Below, in pieces: positions 1 through 8,241 of a DNA stretch of 22,818 nt. The notes beneath the pieces were generated by a model. That model ran no database searches and had not been told where the DNA came from. It saw nothing but the letters and a program-made list of their open reading frames with translations. The position numbers were made by a program, and so were the translations under genes. The stretch covers positions 1 through 22,818 of the forward strand of contig JAHENE010000003.1 of the NCBI GenBank assembly GCA_024643305.1, given 5' to 3'. Source of the stretch: Thiobacillaceae bacterium (GTDB taxonomy: Bacteria > Pseudomonadota > Gammaproteobacteria > Burkholderiales > Thiobacillaceae). Numbering within the stretch: position 1 is the stretch's first letter; the number at the start of each line of letters is the position of its first letter.

Positions 1-486
1 CGCAAGCAGGCGGTCGCGCTTGCAGCGGCCCAGCGAGTGACCGGTATGAACCAGTGGAATGCCAGTGAGTTGCGACAGCTTGGCGCCGACGTAGCCGCCA
101 TCCGCGTAGTGGCTGTGGATCATGTCGGGCAGGCGCTGCTGGGCGCGCATGAATAGCAGGCAGCGGTCCACCAGCGAATCCAGGTGAGGCCACAGCAGTT
201 CCTTGCGCAGGTAGCGTTTCGGGCCGAAAGGCAAACGGACAATGCGCGCACCCGGTGCGATGTCCTCCTCGGGCAGGGCATAGCCTGCGTCGACTTGCGG
301 GTCTTCGATAAGGCGGGTCAACACATCCACTTGCGCGACTTCTGGTTGCGACGCGAGTGCGCGTGCAAGCTCCAGCACATAAGTGGTCTGGCCGCCGGTG
401 TCCTCATCGCGTCCTAGTTCCGGCGTATGGGTCCGGATGAGACCGTGCAAGTTCAACATCATGATGTAACGGCCGTCAGCGCTCAT
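1..486 (-). CDS. Sucrose-phosphate synthase, N-terminal part (cut by window edge)
   Basis: Glycosyltransferase that joins UDP-glucose and fructose-6-phosphate to make sucrose-6-phosphate in the cytoplasm. Only the first 162 residues are present; the frame stays open to base 1. Seen: an N-terminal Rossmann start (residues 7-15, YIMMLNLHG), the DTGGQ loop (29-33), HSHYADGGYVG (124-134) and HTGHSLGR (147-154), all typical of sucrose-phosphate/sucrose synthases. The protein begins directly at the glycosyltransferase domain, without the long N-terminal extension of sucrose synthases, which favours the phosphate synthase. The ATG at 484-486 lies inside the end of the fructokinase gene (11-nt overlap, ATGAGCGCTGA), so the two are probably translationally coupled. 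A sucrose synthase or a fused synthase-phosphatase cannot be excluded because the C-terminus is missing. Confidence 0.88.
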   Translation of the reverse strand, partial: MSADGRYIMMLNLHGLIRTHTPELGRDEDTGGQTTYVLELARALASQPEVAQVDVLTRLIEDPQVDAGYALPEEDIAPGARIVRLPFGPKRYLRKELLWPHLDSLVDRCLLFMRAQQRLPDMIHSHYADGGYVGAKLSQLTGIPLVHTGHSLGRCKRDRLLA

Positions 487-1414
487 CGGTTTCCTTCCAG
501 CCGGACAGGGCTTGTTCGTATAGCGCGTCGTCTTCGGGAACTGCGCCGCGTATGCCCAGCACCTTTCGCGCAAAAGCATCTGCGCGCTCAAGCAACCTGG
601 TCAGCGGCCAGTCGAGAAGCAGGCCGGCGATGGCGACAGCGGAAAAAGCGTCCCCCGCCCCTACCGTGTCGATGACCGGGGCAGTCATTGCTTGCGCCGG
701 TAGTTCCACGCTGCGCCCATCAGGCATGGCGGCGTAAGCGCCGTTCTCGCCACGGGTCAAAATCAGCATGCGCAAGTCATACCGGTTCAACAAATGCAGG
801 CAAACGGACTCAAGGCTGCCCCTCAGGTTGAGCCAGCGACGGAGAATGTCGAGCTCGTCATCATTTGTTTTTAGTACATGGGCATGGCGTATCAGGCTTT
901 CGGTTCGGGCGCGGTCGAACCAGGGCTGGCGCAGGTTCAGGTCGAGAAACTTCAAACCCGGGCTCAAACGCAGTACGCTGAGCAGGGAGCGATATGAAGT
1001 CGTGTGACGAGAGGCAAGCGTGCCGTAATAGACCACTTGCGGTCGTGCGGCCAGCGCCCCAAGACGCGCCATGCCTTGGTGGATGTGGTCATAGGCCTGA
1101 TCATCCAGGATTTCAAAAGTATGGCCGGATTCATTCAAATCGACCCTGACGCTGCCAGTTGGGTGGAGCGGATCGATCTGAATGCAGCTTGCATCCATTG
1201 TGAAGCGTTCCATTGCCTGTAGAACCTTGACCTGCGCCTCGTCGCGGCCGATGCGACTGATGAGCAAGGGAGGCAGGCCGAAACCGGCCAGATGCCTGGC
1301 GACATTGAATGGCGCGCCACCCAATACTGTGCGATCGGGAAACTGATCGAAAAGCACTTCCCCAAACACCAGCACCGGGTAATGCATTCCCTTTGGTGTG
1401 TTGTTGAGATTCAT
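476..1414 (-). CDS. Fructokinase, PfkB/ribokinase family
   Basis: A 312-residue sugar kinase of the PfkB family, phosphorylating the sugar with ATP in the cytoplasm. Seen: the N-terminal strand VLVFGEVLFDQFP (14-26), the sugar-binding GGAPFNVARHLAGFG (32-46), LDLNLRQPWF (157-166) common in fructokinases, and the C-terminal signature DTVGAGDAF (249-257) with Asp255 in the catalytic-base position. The overlapping sucrose-phosphate synthase downstream supports fructose as substrate: fructokinase would return fructose from sucrose breakdown to fructose-6-phosphate. Such sps-fructokinase clusters are known in ammonia oxidisers and methylotrophs. The ATG at 1412-1414 has only a weak ribosome binding site; an ATG nine codons later follows AAAGGG but almost without spacing, so the exact start is uncertain by about nine residues. 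Confidence 0.9.
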   Translation of the reverse strand: MNLNNTPKGMHYPVLVFGEVLFDQFPDRTVLGGAPFNVARHLAGFGLPPLLISRIGRDEAQVKVLQAMERFTMDASCIQIDPLHPTGSVRVDLNESGHTFEILDDQAYDHIHQGMARLGALAARPQVVYYGTLASRHTTSYRSLLSVLRLSPGLKFLDLNLRQPWFDRARTESLIRHAHVLKTNDDELDILRRWLNLRGSLESVCLHLLNRYDLRMLILTRGENGAYAAMPDGRSVELPAQAMTAPVIDTVGAGDAFSAVAIAGLLLDWPLTRLLERADAFARKVLGIRGAVPEDDALYEQALSGWKETDER

Positions 1415-1657
1415 ATCGTTGTTTTTGCCGGCGACAAAAGCATTTACCGTGCAAAGAAAAACTCCCTATACAAACCTGACAGGGTGTTTTATATCGAGTT
1501 CCAATTATTTTGCGCGGATTATGGATAACGCACGATGCCTTGCCATAGGCTGGCGTGTGGATAGCCGCGCGATTAGTGGCTGATGGGTGACGTGCTGGTT
1601 GCCAAAATCAGGAAACGGGCTGCGGCAGTGTCTTTGCGCAGCGCGATGTTCAAATTT

Positions 1658-1676
1658 CAAAAAACCGAATTTTTTG
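1658..1676 (-). terminator. Weak AT-rich hairpin after the mer operon
   Basis: Immediately after the stop codon of the last mer-operon gene, the minus strand reads CAAAAAA, TTCGG, TTTTTTG. This is a perfect 7-bp stem, nearly all A-T, followed by little T-rich sequence. It could serve as a weak intrinsic terminator. The rest of the gap to the fructokinase start (1415-1657) shows no gene and no promoter I would defend. Confidence 0.3.
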
Positions 1677-1677
1677 T

Positions 1678-1905
1678 TTACGGAGAGCAGCAACTGCCTT
1701 GCTTGCCGCCGCTTGCCTGAATCGGGGGGCACGGCACAGTACCGTAGGAACAGAACACGCAGCAGTCGCCGGGCTTTGGTTTCAGCACCGCGTGGCAATG
1801 CCTGCACTCGTAAAACCACTGGCAGGCATCAGTAGGCATGGTTACCGTTTCGATGTGACCGCAGTGCGGGCAGGTCAGCGTGGATTCCAGGATGATGTTG
1901 CTCAC
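1678..1905 (-). CDS. Cys-rich GDCCVxC-domain protein, last gene of the mer operon
   Basis: A 75-residue soluble protein with 11 cysteines: a CPHC pair (12-15), Cys28, a CRHC pair (34-37), the signature GDCCVFC (46-52) followed by SYGTVPCPP, and a C-terminal Cys-Cys (72-73). It matches the small family annotated in databases as GDCCVxC domain-containing (seleno)proteins; this copy uses cysteine codons throughout. The two CxxC pairs could form a zinc-ribbon-like knuckle. Its biochemical role is not known to me. The GTG start (1903-1905) overlaps the merP stop codon (GTGA), so it is translated with merP and presumably induced by mercury. By inference it may bind Hg(II) or another thiophilic metal in the cytoplasm after import by MerT. 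Confidence 0.8.
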   Translation of the reverse strand: MSNIILESTLTCPHCGHIETVTMPTDACQWFYECRHCHAVLKPKPGDCCVFCSYGTVPCPPIQASGGKQGSCCSP

Positions 1906-2189
1906 TTTGCGCCTTCCACCTGCATCGAGGGGTAGCCCGCATTCCTGGTGGCGCGTGTCAGCGCCTCGACACTTGCCTTGGAACTGTCAAAGGTGACTGT
2001 GGCGAGGCGCTTGCCGAAATTGATTTCTGCCTGGCTGACGCCCGGAACCTGGGTGAGCGCCTTTTTTACCGTGATCGGGCAGACCGGGCAATCCATGCCT
2101 GACACTGACAATGTGACGGTCTGGGACGCGGCCCAGGCGGATGTTGTCAGCGTCATTAGCGCGGCAAGCGCGACAGTATGTTTTTTCAT
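1902..2189 (-). CDS. merP: Periplasmic mercuric-ion-binding protein MerP
   Basis: A 95-residue periplasmic Hg(II) scavenger that passes mercury to the inner-membrane transporter MerT. Seen: a signal peptide (KKH, hydrophobic stretch, cleavage likely after AWA at residue 20), then a single heavy-metal-associated (HMA) ferredoxin-like domain with the metal motif GMDCPVC (31-37; Cys34 and Cys37) followed by PITVKKAL, the usual MerP sequence. Length fits the family (about 91 residues). The start at 2187-2189 has a good ribosome binding site (AAAGGAG). It follows merT by 12 nt and overlaps the GDCCVxC gene by 4 nt. Confidence 0.96.
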   Translation of the reverse strand: MKKHTVALAALMTLTTSAWAASQTVTLSVSGMDCPVCPITVKKALTQVPGVSQAEINFGKRLATVTFDSSKASVEALTRATRNAGYPSMQVEGAK

Positions 2190-2201
2190 TGCATTCTCCT
2201 T

Positions 2202-2582
2202 TCAGTAAAACCAGGGCGCGACATAGGGAAACATCAGCGCGATCAGCACCAGCGCGGCCACCAGGCCGAACAGCAGTTTGTAGCCATGTTGGACCTTAGG
2301 CGCTGCGCAAATCTTTCCTGGGCTGCAGGAAGCAGCCGGCCGCCAGATGTGTTTCCAGGCGAAGAGCAGTGCGATCAGCGCGGCAACAATGAAGAATGGT
2401 CGATAGGGTTCGAGCAGGGTGAGGTTGGCAATCCACGCGCCGGAAAATCCCAGCGAGATCAATATCAGCGGGCCCAGGCAGCAGGTCGAGGCAAGGATGG
2501 CCGCGAGCCCCCCGGCGAACAGGGCGCTGCGGCTGCTTCGCGGTGCGGGAGTAATGGCCTGGGATGAAGAGTCGGGTTTCAT
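2202..2582 (-). CDS. merT: Mercuric ion inner-membrane transporter MerT
   Basis: A 126-residue inner-membrane protein with three predicted helices that carries Hg(II) into the cytoplasm. Seen: ALFAGGLAAILASTCCLGP with the vicinal Cys34-Cys35 in the first helix, the LEPYRPFF loop, a cytoplasmic loop with Cys86 and Cys92 (SCSPGKIC), and a third helix ending VAPWFY. The N-terminus is roughly ten residues longer than usual MerT and polar, but no later ATG, GTG or TTG precedes the conserved core. The ATG (2580-2582) lies only 7 nt after the -10 box of the mer promoter and has no Shine-Dalgarno sequence, so the mRNA may be leaderless. First gene of merT-merP-GDCCVxC; no merA follows. Confidence 0.96.
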   Translation of the reverse strand: MKPDSSSQAITPAPRSSRSALFAGGLAAILASTCCLGPLILISLGFSGAWIANLTLLEPYRPFFIVAALIALLFAWKHIWRPAASCSPGKICAAPKVQHGYKLLFGLVAALVLIALMFPYVAPWFY

Positions 2583-2588
2583 GGAGTA

Positions 2589-2619
2589 AGCTTAATGCCG
2601 TACTTAAGTACGGAGTCAA
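2589..2619 (-). promoter_or_regulatory. merT promoter and MerR operator (merO/P)
   Basis: Read on the minus strand: -35 TTGACT (2614-2619), a 19-bp spacer, and -10 TAAGCT (2589-2594). Inside the spacer is a perfect 16-bp palindrome, CCGTACTTAAGTACGG (2598-2613). The overlong 19-bp spacer and central dyad are the hallmark of promoters that MerR represses and then, with Hg(II), activates by DNA distortion. The same site lies just upstream of merR, so MerR should also repress itself. Confidence 0.93.
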
Positions 2620-2625
2620 GCCACT

Positions 2626-3033
2626 ATGAACTATTCTTCTGAGACTTTCACCATCGGCAAATTGGCCAAGGCCGCAGGTGTGAACGTCGAGACCATTCGT
2701 TTCTACCAGCGCAGGGGTTTGCTGCCGGAGCCCGATCGGATACACGGCAATATCCGAAAATATTCGGCTGCCGACTTTGCGCGCCTGCGCTTCATCAAGT
2801 CAGCGCAATATCTGGGTTTCAGCCTGGATGAAGTTGCGGCGCTGCTGCGGCTGGAGGACGGCACGCATTGTGACGAGGCTCGCGCGCTGGCTGAGGAAAA
2901 ACTCGCGGGGGTGCGCGCCAAACTGGTGGATTTGCACAAGATCGAGGCGGTGCTGTCACGTCTGGTGACTGACTGCTGCACTGCACAGGCCACCATTACC
3001 TGCCCGCTGATTGCCGCGTTACAAAGGGCATGA
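2626..3033 (+). CDS. merR: Mercury-responsive transcriptional regulator MerR
   Basis: A 135-residue regulator that represses and, with Hg(II), activates the divergent mer operon. Seen: an N-terminal MerR winged helix-turn-helix ([25 protein letters not shown], starting at residue 8), a dimerisation helix (about 80-115) and all three mercury-binding cysteines at the classic positions: Cys82 (THCDEA), Cys117 (TDCC) and Cys126 (ITCPL). This makes mercury, rather than lead, zinc or copper, the expected inducer. The ATG lies 6 nt beyond the merO/P -35 element, with GGAG (2612-2615) as the only candidate ribosome binding site. Confidence 0.96.
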   Translation: MNYSSETFTIGKLAKAAGVNVETIRFYQRRGLLPEPDRIHGNIRKYSAADFARLRFIKSAQYLGFSLDEVAALLRLEDGTHCDEARALAEEKLAGVRAKLVDLHKIEAVLSRLVTDCCTAQATITCPLIAALQRA

Positions 3034-3037
3034 AATG

Positions 3038-3063
3038 AAAAAAGCCCCGTACAGAGCTTTTTT
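3038..3063. terminator. Possible bidirectional terminator after merR
   Basis: AAAAAAGC (3038-3045) and GCTTTTTT (3056-3063) form a perfect 8-bp inverted repeat with a 10-nt loop, 4 nt after the merR stop and between two converging genes. The stem is AT-rich apart from two GC pairs, but it gives a T-run on both strands, so it could end transcription of merR and of the thioredoxin-like gene. Confidence 0.5.
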
Positions 3064-3098
3064 CAGGGGGATATGTCAGGCCTTCCGTTTTGTGCGAA

Positions 3099-3605
3099 CT
3101 ATTGGCTCGCGTAGGGACTGGCGTTAAATGCTTCGATGAATTCTTCGATGTCCTTGCCTAGTAGTGGACCAACCTTGCGCGCCACCAGCCTTCCCTTCGG
3201 GTCATACATGTAATGCGTGGGGGTGCCGACGAATGAGCCCCCGCCAAACTGCATCATCACACTTTGCTCGGGTTCGGCCACGAGGTTCACAAAGGGGAGC
3301 TTGTGTCTGTTGACAAAGCCGCGGGCCAATTCAATTTGTTCCATGCCGTCAATGGTCACGCCAAGGACGATGGCGTCCTTGTCCTGATGGGCTGTGTGAA
3401 ATGCTGCCAGATTGCCGATTTCGCTGTCGCACACCAGGCAATCGTGCGCCCAGGCCGCCACGATGGTCCATTTGCCGTGACCGATGAATTCGTTGACGTT
3501 GCGCGGCTTGCCGTCGAGACTCCGAAGCTCGATGCTGGGTGCTTCCGCTTGCGCCGCGCTAGCCAGCAAAGCAAAAACAAAACCTAAAAATATGCGTCGT
3601 ATCAT
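3099..3605 (-). CDS. Secreted TlpA-like thioredoxin-fold protein
   Basis: A 168-residue protein with a clear signal peptide (MIRR, hydrophobic core, cleavage likely after AQA at residue 20) and a thioredoxin-like fold of the TlpA/AhpC-TSA type, so it acts in the periplasm. Seen: the redox motif AWAHDCLVCDSEIG with Cys56-Leu-Val-Cys59, and the cis-proline loop VGTPTHYMYDP with Pro129. CLVC is not the CPHC of DsbA nor the usual WCxPC of TlpA; no proline sits between the cysteines. It probably reduces or shuffles disulfides of exported proteins, but the partner is unknown. It stands alone on the minus strand, close to the mer genes; any role in mercury or metal stress is only suggested by position. 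Confidence 0.8.
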   Translation of the reverse strand: MIRRIFLGFVFALLASAAQAEAPSIELRSLDGKPRNVNEFIGHGKWTIVAAWAHDCLVCDSEIGNLAAFHTAHQDKDAIVLGVTIDGMEQIELARGFVNRHKLPFVNLVAEPEQSVMMQFGGGSFVGTPTHYMYDPKGRLVARKVGPLLGKDIEEFIEAFNASPYASQ

Positions 3606-3669
3606 GATCCTGATTCCAGTTTGAATGGTCCCTCTAAAAGCCGGCCCCTGAGCGAGATTTTCCGTCTCG

Positions 3670-3697
3670 TTGCGGCAAGTTTGCCGGACAGTATAAG
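3670..3697 (+). promoter_or_regulatory. Candidate promoter with inverted repeat, upstream of the diguanylate cyclase
   Basis: TTGCGG (3670-3675), a 16-bp spacer and TATAAG (3692-3697) resemble a sigma-70 promoter. A perfect inverted repeat, CGGCAA-GT-TTGCCG (3673-3686), fills the -35/spacer region and could be a repressor site. Transcription would start near 3704, giving a leader of about 190 nt before the diguanylate cyclase. The gap 3606-3893 otherwise holds only the short upstream ORF and hairpin listed next. Confidence 0.4.
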
Positions 3698-3848
3698 TGA
3701 CAATTATCGCGCCGGATCGTTCTGGGTTCGGCAGGTAAAAAAGGCCTATAAAGACTTTCCATTGGCAGGCGTTAAGTCACGTAAGGGCTGAGTGGTGTTC
3801 GACCGTGCACTGTTTGTCCGAGAGAGTTTTTGCTGTTTGCGGAGACGC

Positions 3849-3881
3849 ATGTCCGGATGGGCTGGGCATGCGAAAAAATAG
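3849..3881 (+). CDS. Candidate 10-codon leader peptide overlapping a hairpin
   Basis: ATG at 3849 opens a 10-codon ORF (MSGWAGHAKK) ending at TAG 3879-3881, preceded by GGAG (3841-3844) at good spacing. It is in the same frame as the downstream diguanylate cyclase, separated by two in-frame stops (TAG 3879, TAA 3885). The ORF lies within a 9-bp hairpin: CGCATGTCC (3846-3854) pairs with GGGCATGCG (3864-3872), with one G-T pair and a 9-nt loop. Translation of the peptide would open the hairpin and bring ribosomes near the weak TTG start. It could also be chance. Confidence 0.3.
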   Translation: MSGWAGHAKK

Positions 3882-3893
3882 AGATAACCAGAA

Positions 3894-5933
3894 TTGAAAA
3901 CGGTATCGGGGGCTGAAAACACCGCCACCCAGCGGTCCAGGCACATTCTTCGCGCCGGCTTCATCGCCGCGACGGCGCTGATCGGCTGCATTTCGGTTTT
4001 TGCCATCCTCGCCCTGCATCAAACCCGCAACGCGCTGAACGACATCGTGCAGACCGATCAAATGGCGATGGAAAAGCAGTTTGAAATGTTCCAGCTCGCG
4101 CGCGAGCGTTCAATTGAGCTGTTCAGCCTGGTCAATACCCAGGACCCGTTCGAGCAGGACGCGCATCTCATGCGCTTCTACGAGCTGGGCCAGGAATTCG
4201 TTGAAGCACGCCGGAAACTCCTTGCGGTGGAGAAGGGCATTGAGCTTAGCGAGCGGGCGTTGCTGGATCAGCAGCTAAAGCAAACGCAAGATACGGTTGC
4301 GAAGCTGGGCAAGGTGATAGAGGCGGTGAACGAGGGCCGGCGCGAAGAGTCAGTGCATTTGCTCGTCGAGGAAGCCATTCCCGCGCAGGATGCCATGCTG
4401 GGCACCCTGAATTCACTGATGACACACGAAATTCTGGAAACCCATTTCCATGTAGATGAACTGCGCTTATTGCACGAACACCTTATCCGGTTGTTGGCAT
4501 TTTCCGGTGGTGTTGCTGTCCTGCTGGTAGGGTTCATTGCTGGCCATGTCCGCCGTCGCACGGATGGCCTGACGGAAGAAATTTCTGCTTCCGCGCACGA
4601 GTTGGAGCAAGCCAACAAGCAGTTGGAACAGCAAAAGCTTGCCATGGACCAGCATGACATCGTCAGCATTTCGGACATCCATGGAAACATCATCTACGTT
4701 AATGACAAATTCTGCGAGGTCAGCCAATACGGCCGCGATGAGTTGATCGGGCAGAACCACAGGATATTGAAATCATCGGCGCATCCGCAGAAGTTTTATA
4801 AAGAGATGTGGGAAACCATCTCCAACAGCCGTGTCTGGCATGGCGAGGTATGCAATCGAAAAAAAGACGGCAGCCTGTACTGGATTTCTACGACCATCGT
4901 GCCCTTCCTCGACAGCTCCGGATTGCCTTACCAGTACGTTTCGGTGCGCACAGAAATTACGGACATCAAGGAGGCGCAGCAAATTCTGATGCGCAGCCGC
5001 GATGAGATGGAAGGCCTGGTTCTGGCAAGAACCATTGAATTGGCCGAGCGCGAGGACATGCTGAGCAGCATTACAAATTCCGCGCAGGATGCTGTCGTGA
5101 TGATCAGTTCCGAAGCCGAAATTACTTACTGGAATCCTGCAGCGGAAAAAATATTCGGATACAGCGCGGCCGAGATCATGGGCGGCGACCCCTGCGCCAT
5201 GCTCGTTCCGAAACGATACTGTGGGTTGCTCAAGACGGCTTTCTCGGAGTTTCAGAAAACCGGCACGGGAAATCTGATTGGAAAAACTACTGAATTGTCA
5301 GCCATGCGCAAAAGCGGCGCCGAATTCCCGGTTGAGGTGTCCATGTCAGCCGTCAGGGCCAGGGATGGATGGCACGCGGTTGGTATTGCGAGGGATATTT
5401 CGGCGCGCAAGCTTGCCGAGCAGCGCCTGGAGCAGCTGGCCACGACAGACCCGTTGACGGGAACGTGCAATCGGCGACATTTCAACGAAGTCCTGCACGT
5501 AGAACTGTCCCGCAGCCAGCGATATCGGGTGCCATTGACGATGGTCATGTTCGATATCGATCATTTCAAGCGTATCAATGACACCTACGGCCATCTTGTC
5601 GGCGACAAGGTGCTCGTACAGCTTACCAATCTGATATCTGAAAATATTCGCGAGACGGATATATTCGCAAGAATGGGGGGAGAGGAATTCGCCATTCTGG
5701 CGCCAAACTGCGATATGGAATGTGCCATGCGGTTTGCTGAAAAACTTCGCAGGCTTGTGGAAGCGCTGCCGTTTACTGAAGCAGAGCGTATTACTTGCAG
5801 CTTTGGTGTTGCCGAGTTCCATGATGGGGATGAAGAAGGCAGTTTGATTCAGCGGGCCGACAAAGCCCTTTACCAGGCCAAACATGCTGGCCGCAACATG
5901 GTTGTTGCAGTGGAGGCTCCCTCAAAGAGCTGA
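3894..5933 (+). CDS. Membrane PAS-PAS-GGDEF diguanylate cyclase
   Basis: A 679-residue sensor enzyme that makes cyclic di-GMP from two GTP at the inner membrane. Domains: helix 1 (about 20-41), a mostly helical periplasmic region (43-195) with no recognised ligand motif, helix 2 (about 200-218), a coiled-coil linker, PAS-PAC 1 (about 250-360), PAS 2 (about 388-505), and a GGDEF domain (about 512-673). Catalytic features are intact: FDIDHFK (553-559), GGEEF (595-599), and the product-inhibition site RETD (586-589) five residues before GGEEF, so feedback control by c-di-GMP is expected. There is no EAL domain. The start must be TTG at 3894: an in-frame stop lies 9 nt upstream and no later start keeps helix 1. 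The ribosome binding site is weak. Converges on groEL. Confidence 0.9.
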   Translation: MKTVSGAENTATQRSRHILRAGFIAATALIGCISVFAILALHQTRNALNDIVQTDQMAMEKQFEMFQLARERSIELFSLVNTQDPFEQDAHLMRFYELGQEFVEARRKLLAVEKGIELSERALLDQQLKQTQDTVAKLGKVIEAVNEGRREESVHLLVEEAIPAQDAMLGTLNSLMTHEILETHFHVDELRLLHEHLIRLLAFSGGVAVLLVGFIAGHVRRRTDGLTEEISASAHELEQANKQLEQQKLAMDQHDIVSISDIHGNIIYVNDKFCEVSQYGRDELIGQNHRILKSSAHPQKFYKEMWETISNSRVWHGEVCNRKKDGSLYWISTTIVPFLDSSGLPYQYVSVRTEITDIKEAQQILMRSRDEMEGLVLARTIELAEREDMLSSITNSAQDAVVMISSEAEITYWNPAAEKIFGYSAAEIMGGDPCAMLVPKRYCGLLKTAFSEFQKTGTGNLIGKTTELSAMRKSGAEFPVEVSMSAVRARDGWHAVGIARDISARKLAEQRLEQLATTDPLTGTCNRRHFNEVLHVELSRSQRYRVPLTMVMFDIDHFKRINDTYGHLVGDKVLVQLTNLISENIRETDIFARMGGEEFAILAPNCDMECAMRFAEKLRRLVEALPFTEAERITCSFGVAEFHDGDEEGSLIQRADKALYQAKHAGRNMVVAVEAPSKS

Positions 5934-5953
5934 CTTGGCAAAGCTCGAACATG

Positions 5954-5981
5954 AAAAAGCCCCGCCGAAGCGGGGCTTTTT
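5954..5981. terminator. Strong bidirectional terminator between the diguanylate cyclase gene and groEL
   Basis: AAAAAGCCCCGC (5954-5965) pairs perfectly with GCGGGGCTTTTT (5970-5981) around a CGAA loop. It is a 12-bp stem with a GC-rich core and T-runs on both strands. It sits 20 nt after the diguanylate cyclase stop and 51 nt beyond the groEL stop, so it can end transcription from both sides. Confidence 0.92.
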
Positions 5982-6032
5982 GTTGTGCTGGGTCAGCTGC
6001 ACCAGTCCGCTCAAAGCGGGTTGGTTGGGGTA

Positions 6033-7679
<1,647 letters not shown>

Positions 7680-7738
7680 TTAACTCCTTTGAATTCTGTT
7701 GGGTTGAACGCGATTGCTTCGCTATCAATTGAGAAGAA

Positions 7739-8029
7739 TTACTTCTCGATCACGCCCATGATGTCTTCTTCGCGCATGACGAGGACTTCCTCGCCTTCGA
7801 TCTTGACGCCCTGGCCGGCGTATTTGCCGAACAGCACGCGGTCGCCGACTTTCACATCCATGGCGATGGTTTTGCCGCTGTCGTCTTTCTTGCCGGGGCC
7901 CACGGCGATGACTTCGCCCTGGTCGGGTTTTTCAGTGGCGCTGTCGGGAATCACGATGCCGGAAGCAGTCTTGCGCTCTTCTTCCATGCGCTTGACGATG
8001 ACACGGTCATGCAAAGGACGGATTTTCAT
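7739..8029 (-). CDS. groES: Co-chaperonin GroES (10 kDa)
   Basis: A 96-residue lid of the GroEL chamber, forming a heptamer in the cytoplasm. Seen: [14 protein letters not shown], the mobile loop region [16 protein letters not shown] that binds GroEL, and the conserved C-terminal part [23 protein letters not shown]. Length matches the family. The ribosome binding site GGAG lies just upstream of ATG 8027-8029. It is the first gene of groES-groEL, with a leader of about 100 nt that carries most of a CIRCE-like element near the transcription start. Confidence 0.99.
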   Translation of the reverse strand: MKIRPLHDRVIVKRMEEERKTASGIVIPDSATEKPDQGEVIAVGPGKKDDSGKTIAMDVKVGDRVLFGKYAGQGVKIEGEEVLVMREEDIMGVIEK

Positions 8030-8113
8030 TATTAATCTCCATTGAAAATCAATGTGTTGAAGTATTTCCGCGGTGCGGAACCAAATAACTGGGCCAAGGC
8101 GCCAACTTTGTTG

Positions 8114-8140
8114 TTAGCACTCTCGGCCAGAGGCTGCTAA
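8114..8140. promoter_or_regulatory. CIRCE-like HrcA operator upstream of groES
   Basis: TTAGCACTC (8114-8122), nine bases, then GGCTGCTAA (8132-8140). The consensus is TTAGCACTC-N9-GAGTGCTAA, so one arm is perfect and the other matches at seven of nine. It covers the expected transcription start of groESL, where the HrcA repressor would block transcription until heat stress. Confidence 0.85.
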
Positions 8141-8169
8141 TGATAGGGGTTGAAGGTTTCAATTTCAAG
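8140..8169 (-). promoter_or_regulatory. Overlapping sigma-32 and sigma-70 promoters of groESL
   Basis: On the minus strand, CTTGAAA (8163-8169), 13 bp, then CCCCTATCAT (8140-8149) fits the heat-shock sigma-32 consensus (CTTGAAA, 11-16 bp, CCCCATNT) with one extra base in the -10 part. The same stretch reads TTGAAA, 17 bp, TATCAT, a good housekeeping promoter. Combined with the adjacent CIRCE element, groESL seems to have both heat-shock activation and HrcA repression. Confidence 0.85.
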
Positions 8170-8205
8170 CCCGCTCCCGGAGAAATGGAGGTTTTGGGCT
8201 GTGGC

Positions 8206-8235
8206 TTGCGGTTTGTGGCGCTTCAAGGCTTTAAT
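8206..8235 (+). promoter_or_regulatory. Candidate promoter for the 317-aa gene and bioA
   Basis: TTGCGG (8206-8211), an 18-bp spacer, TTTAAT (8230-8235). The expected start of transcription, about 7 nt after the -10, coincides with the A of the ATG at 8242. It is divergent from the groESL promoter, with about 36 bp between the two -35 elements. Confidence 0.5.
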
Positions 8236-8241
8236 TGAGGC

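Noticed and set aside
1415..1560. Promoter for the fructokinase operon
   Set aside because: Several TATA-like boxes exist on the minus strand, but none has a matching -35 at 16-19 bp, so I do not call one.
1678..1905. Selenocysteine in the GDCCVxC protein
   Set aside because: The signature is encoded by ordinary cysteine codons with no in-frame TGA before the natural stop, so this copy is not a selenoprotein.
3606..3893. Cyclic di-GMP (GEMM) riboswitch before the diguanylate cyclase
   Set aside because: The leader lacks the conserved GEMM core bases; only a simple hairpin and short ORF are visible.
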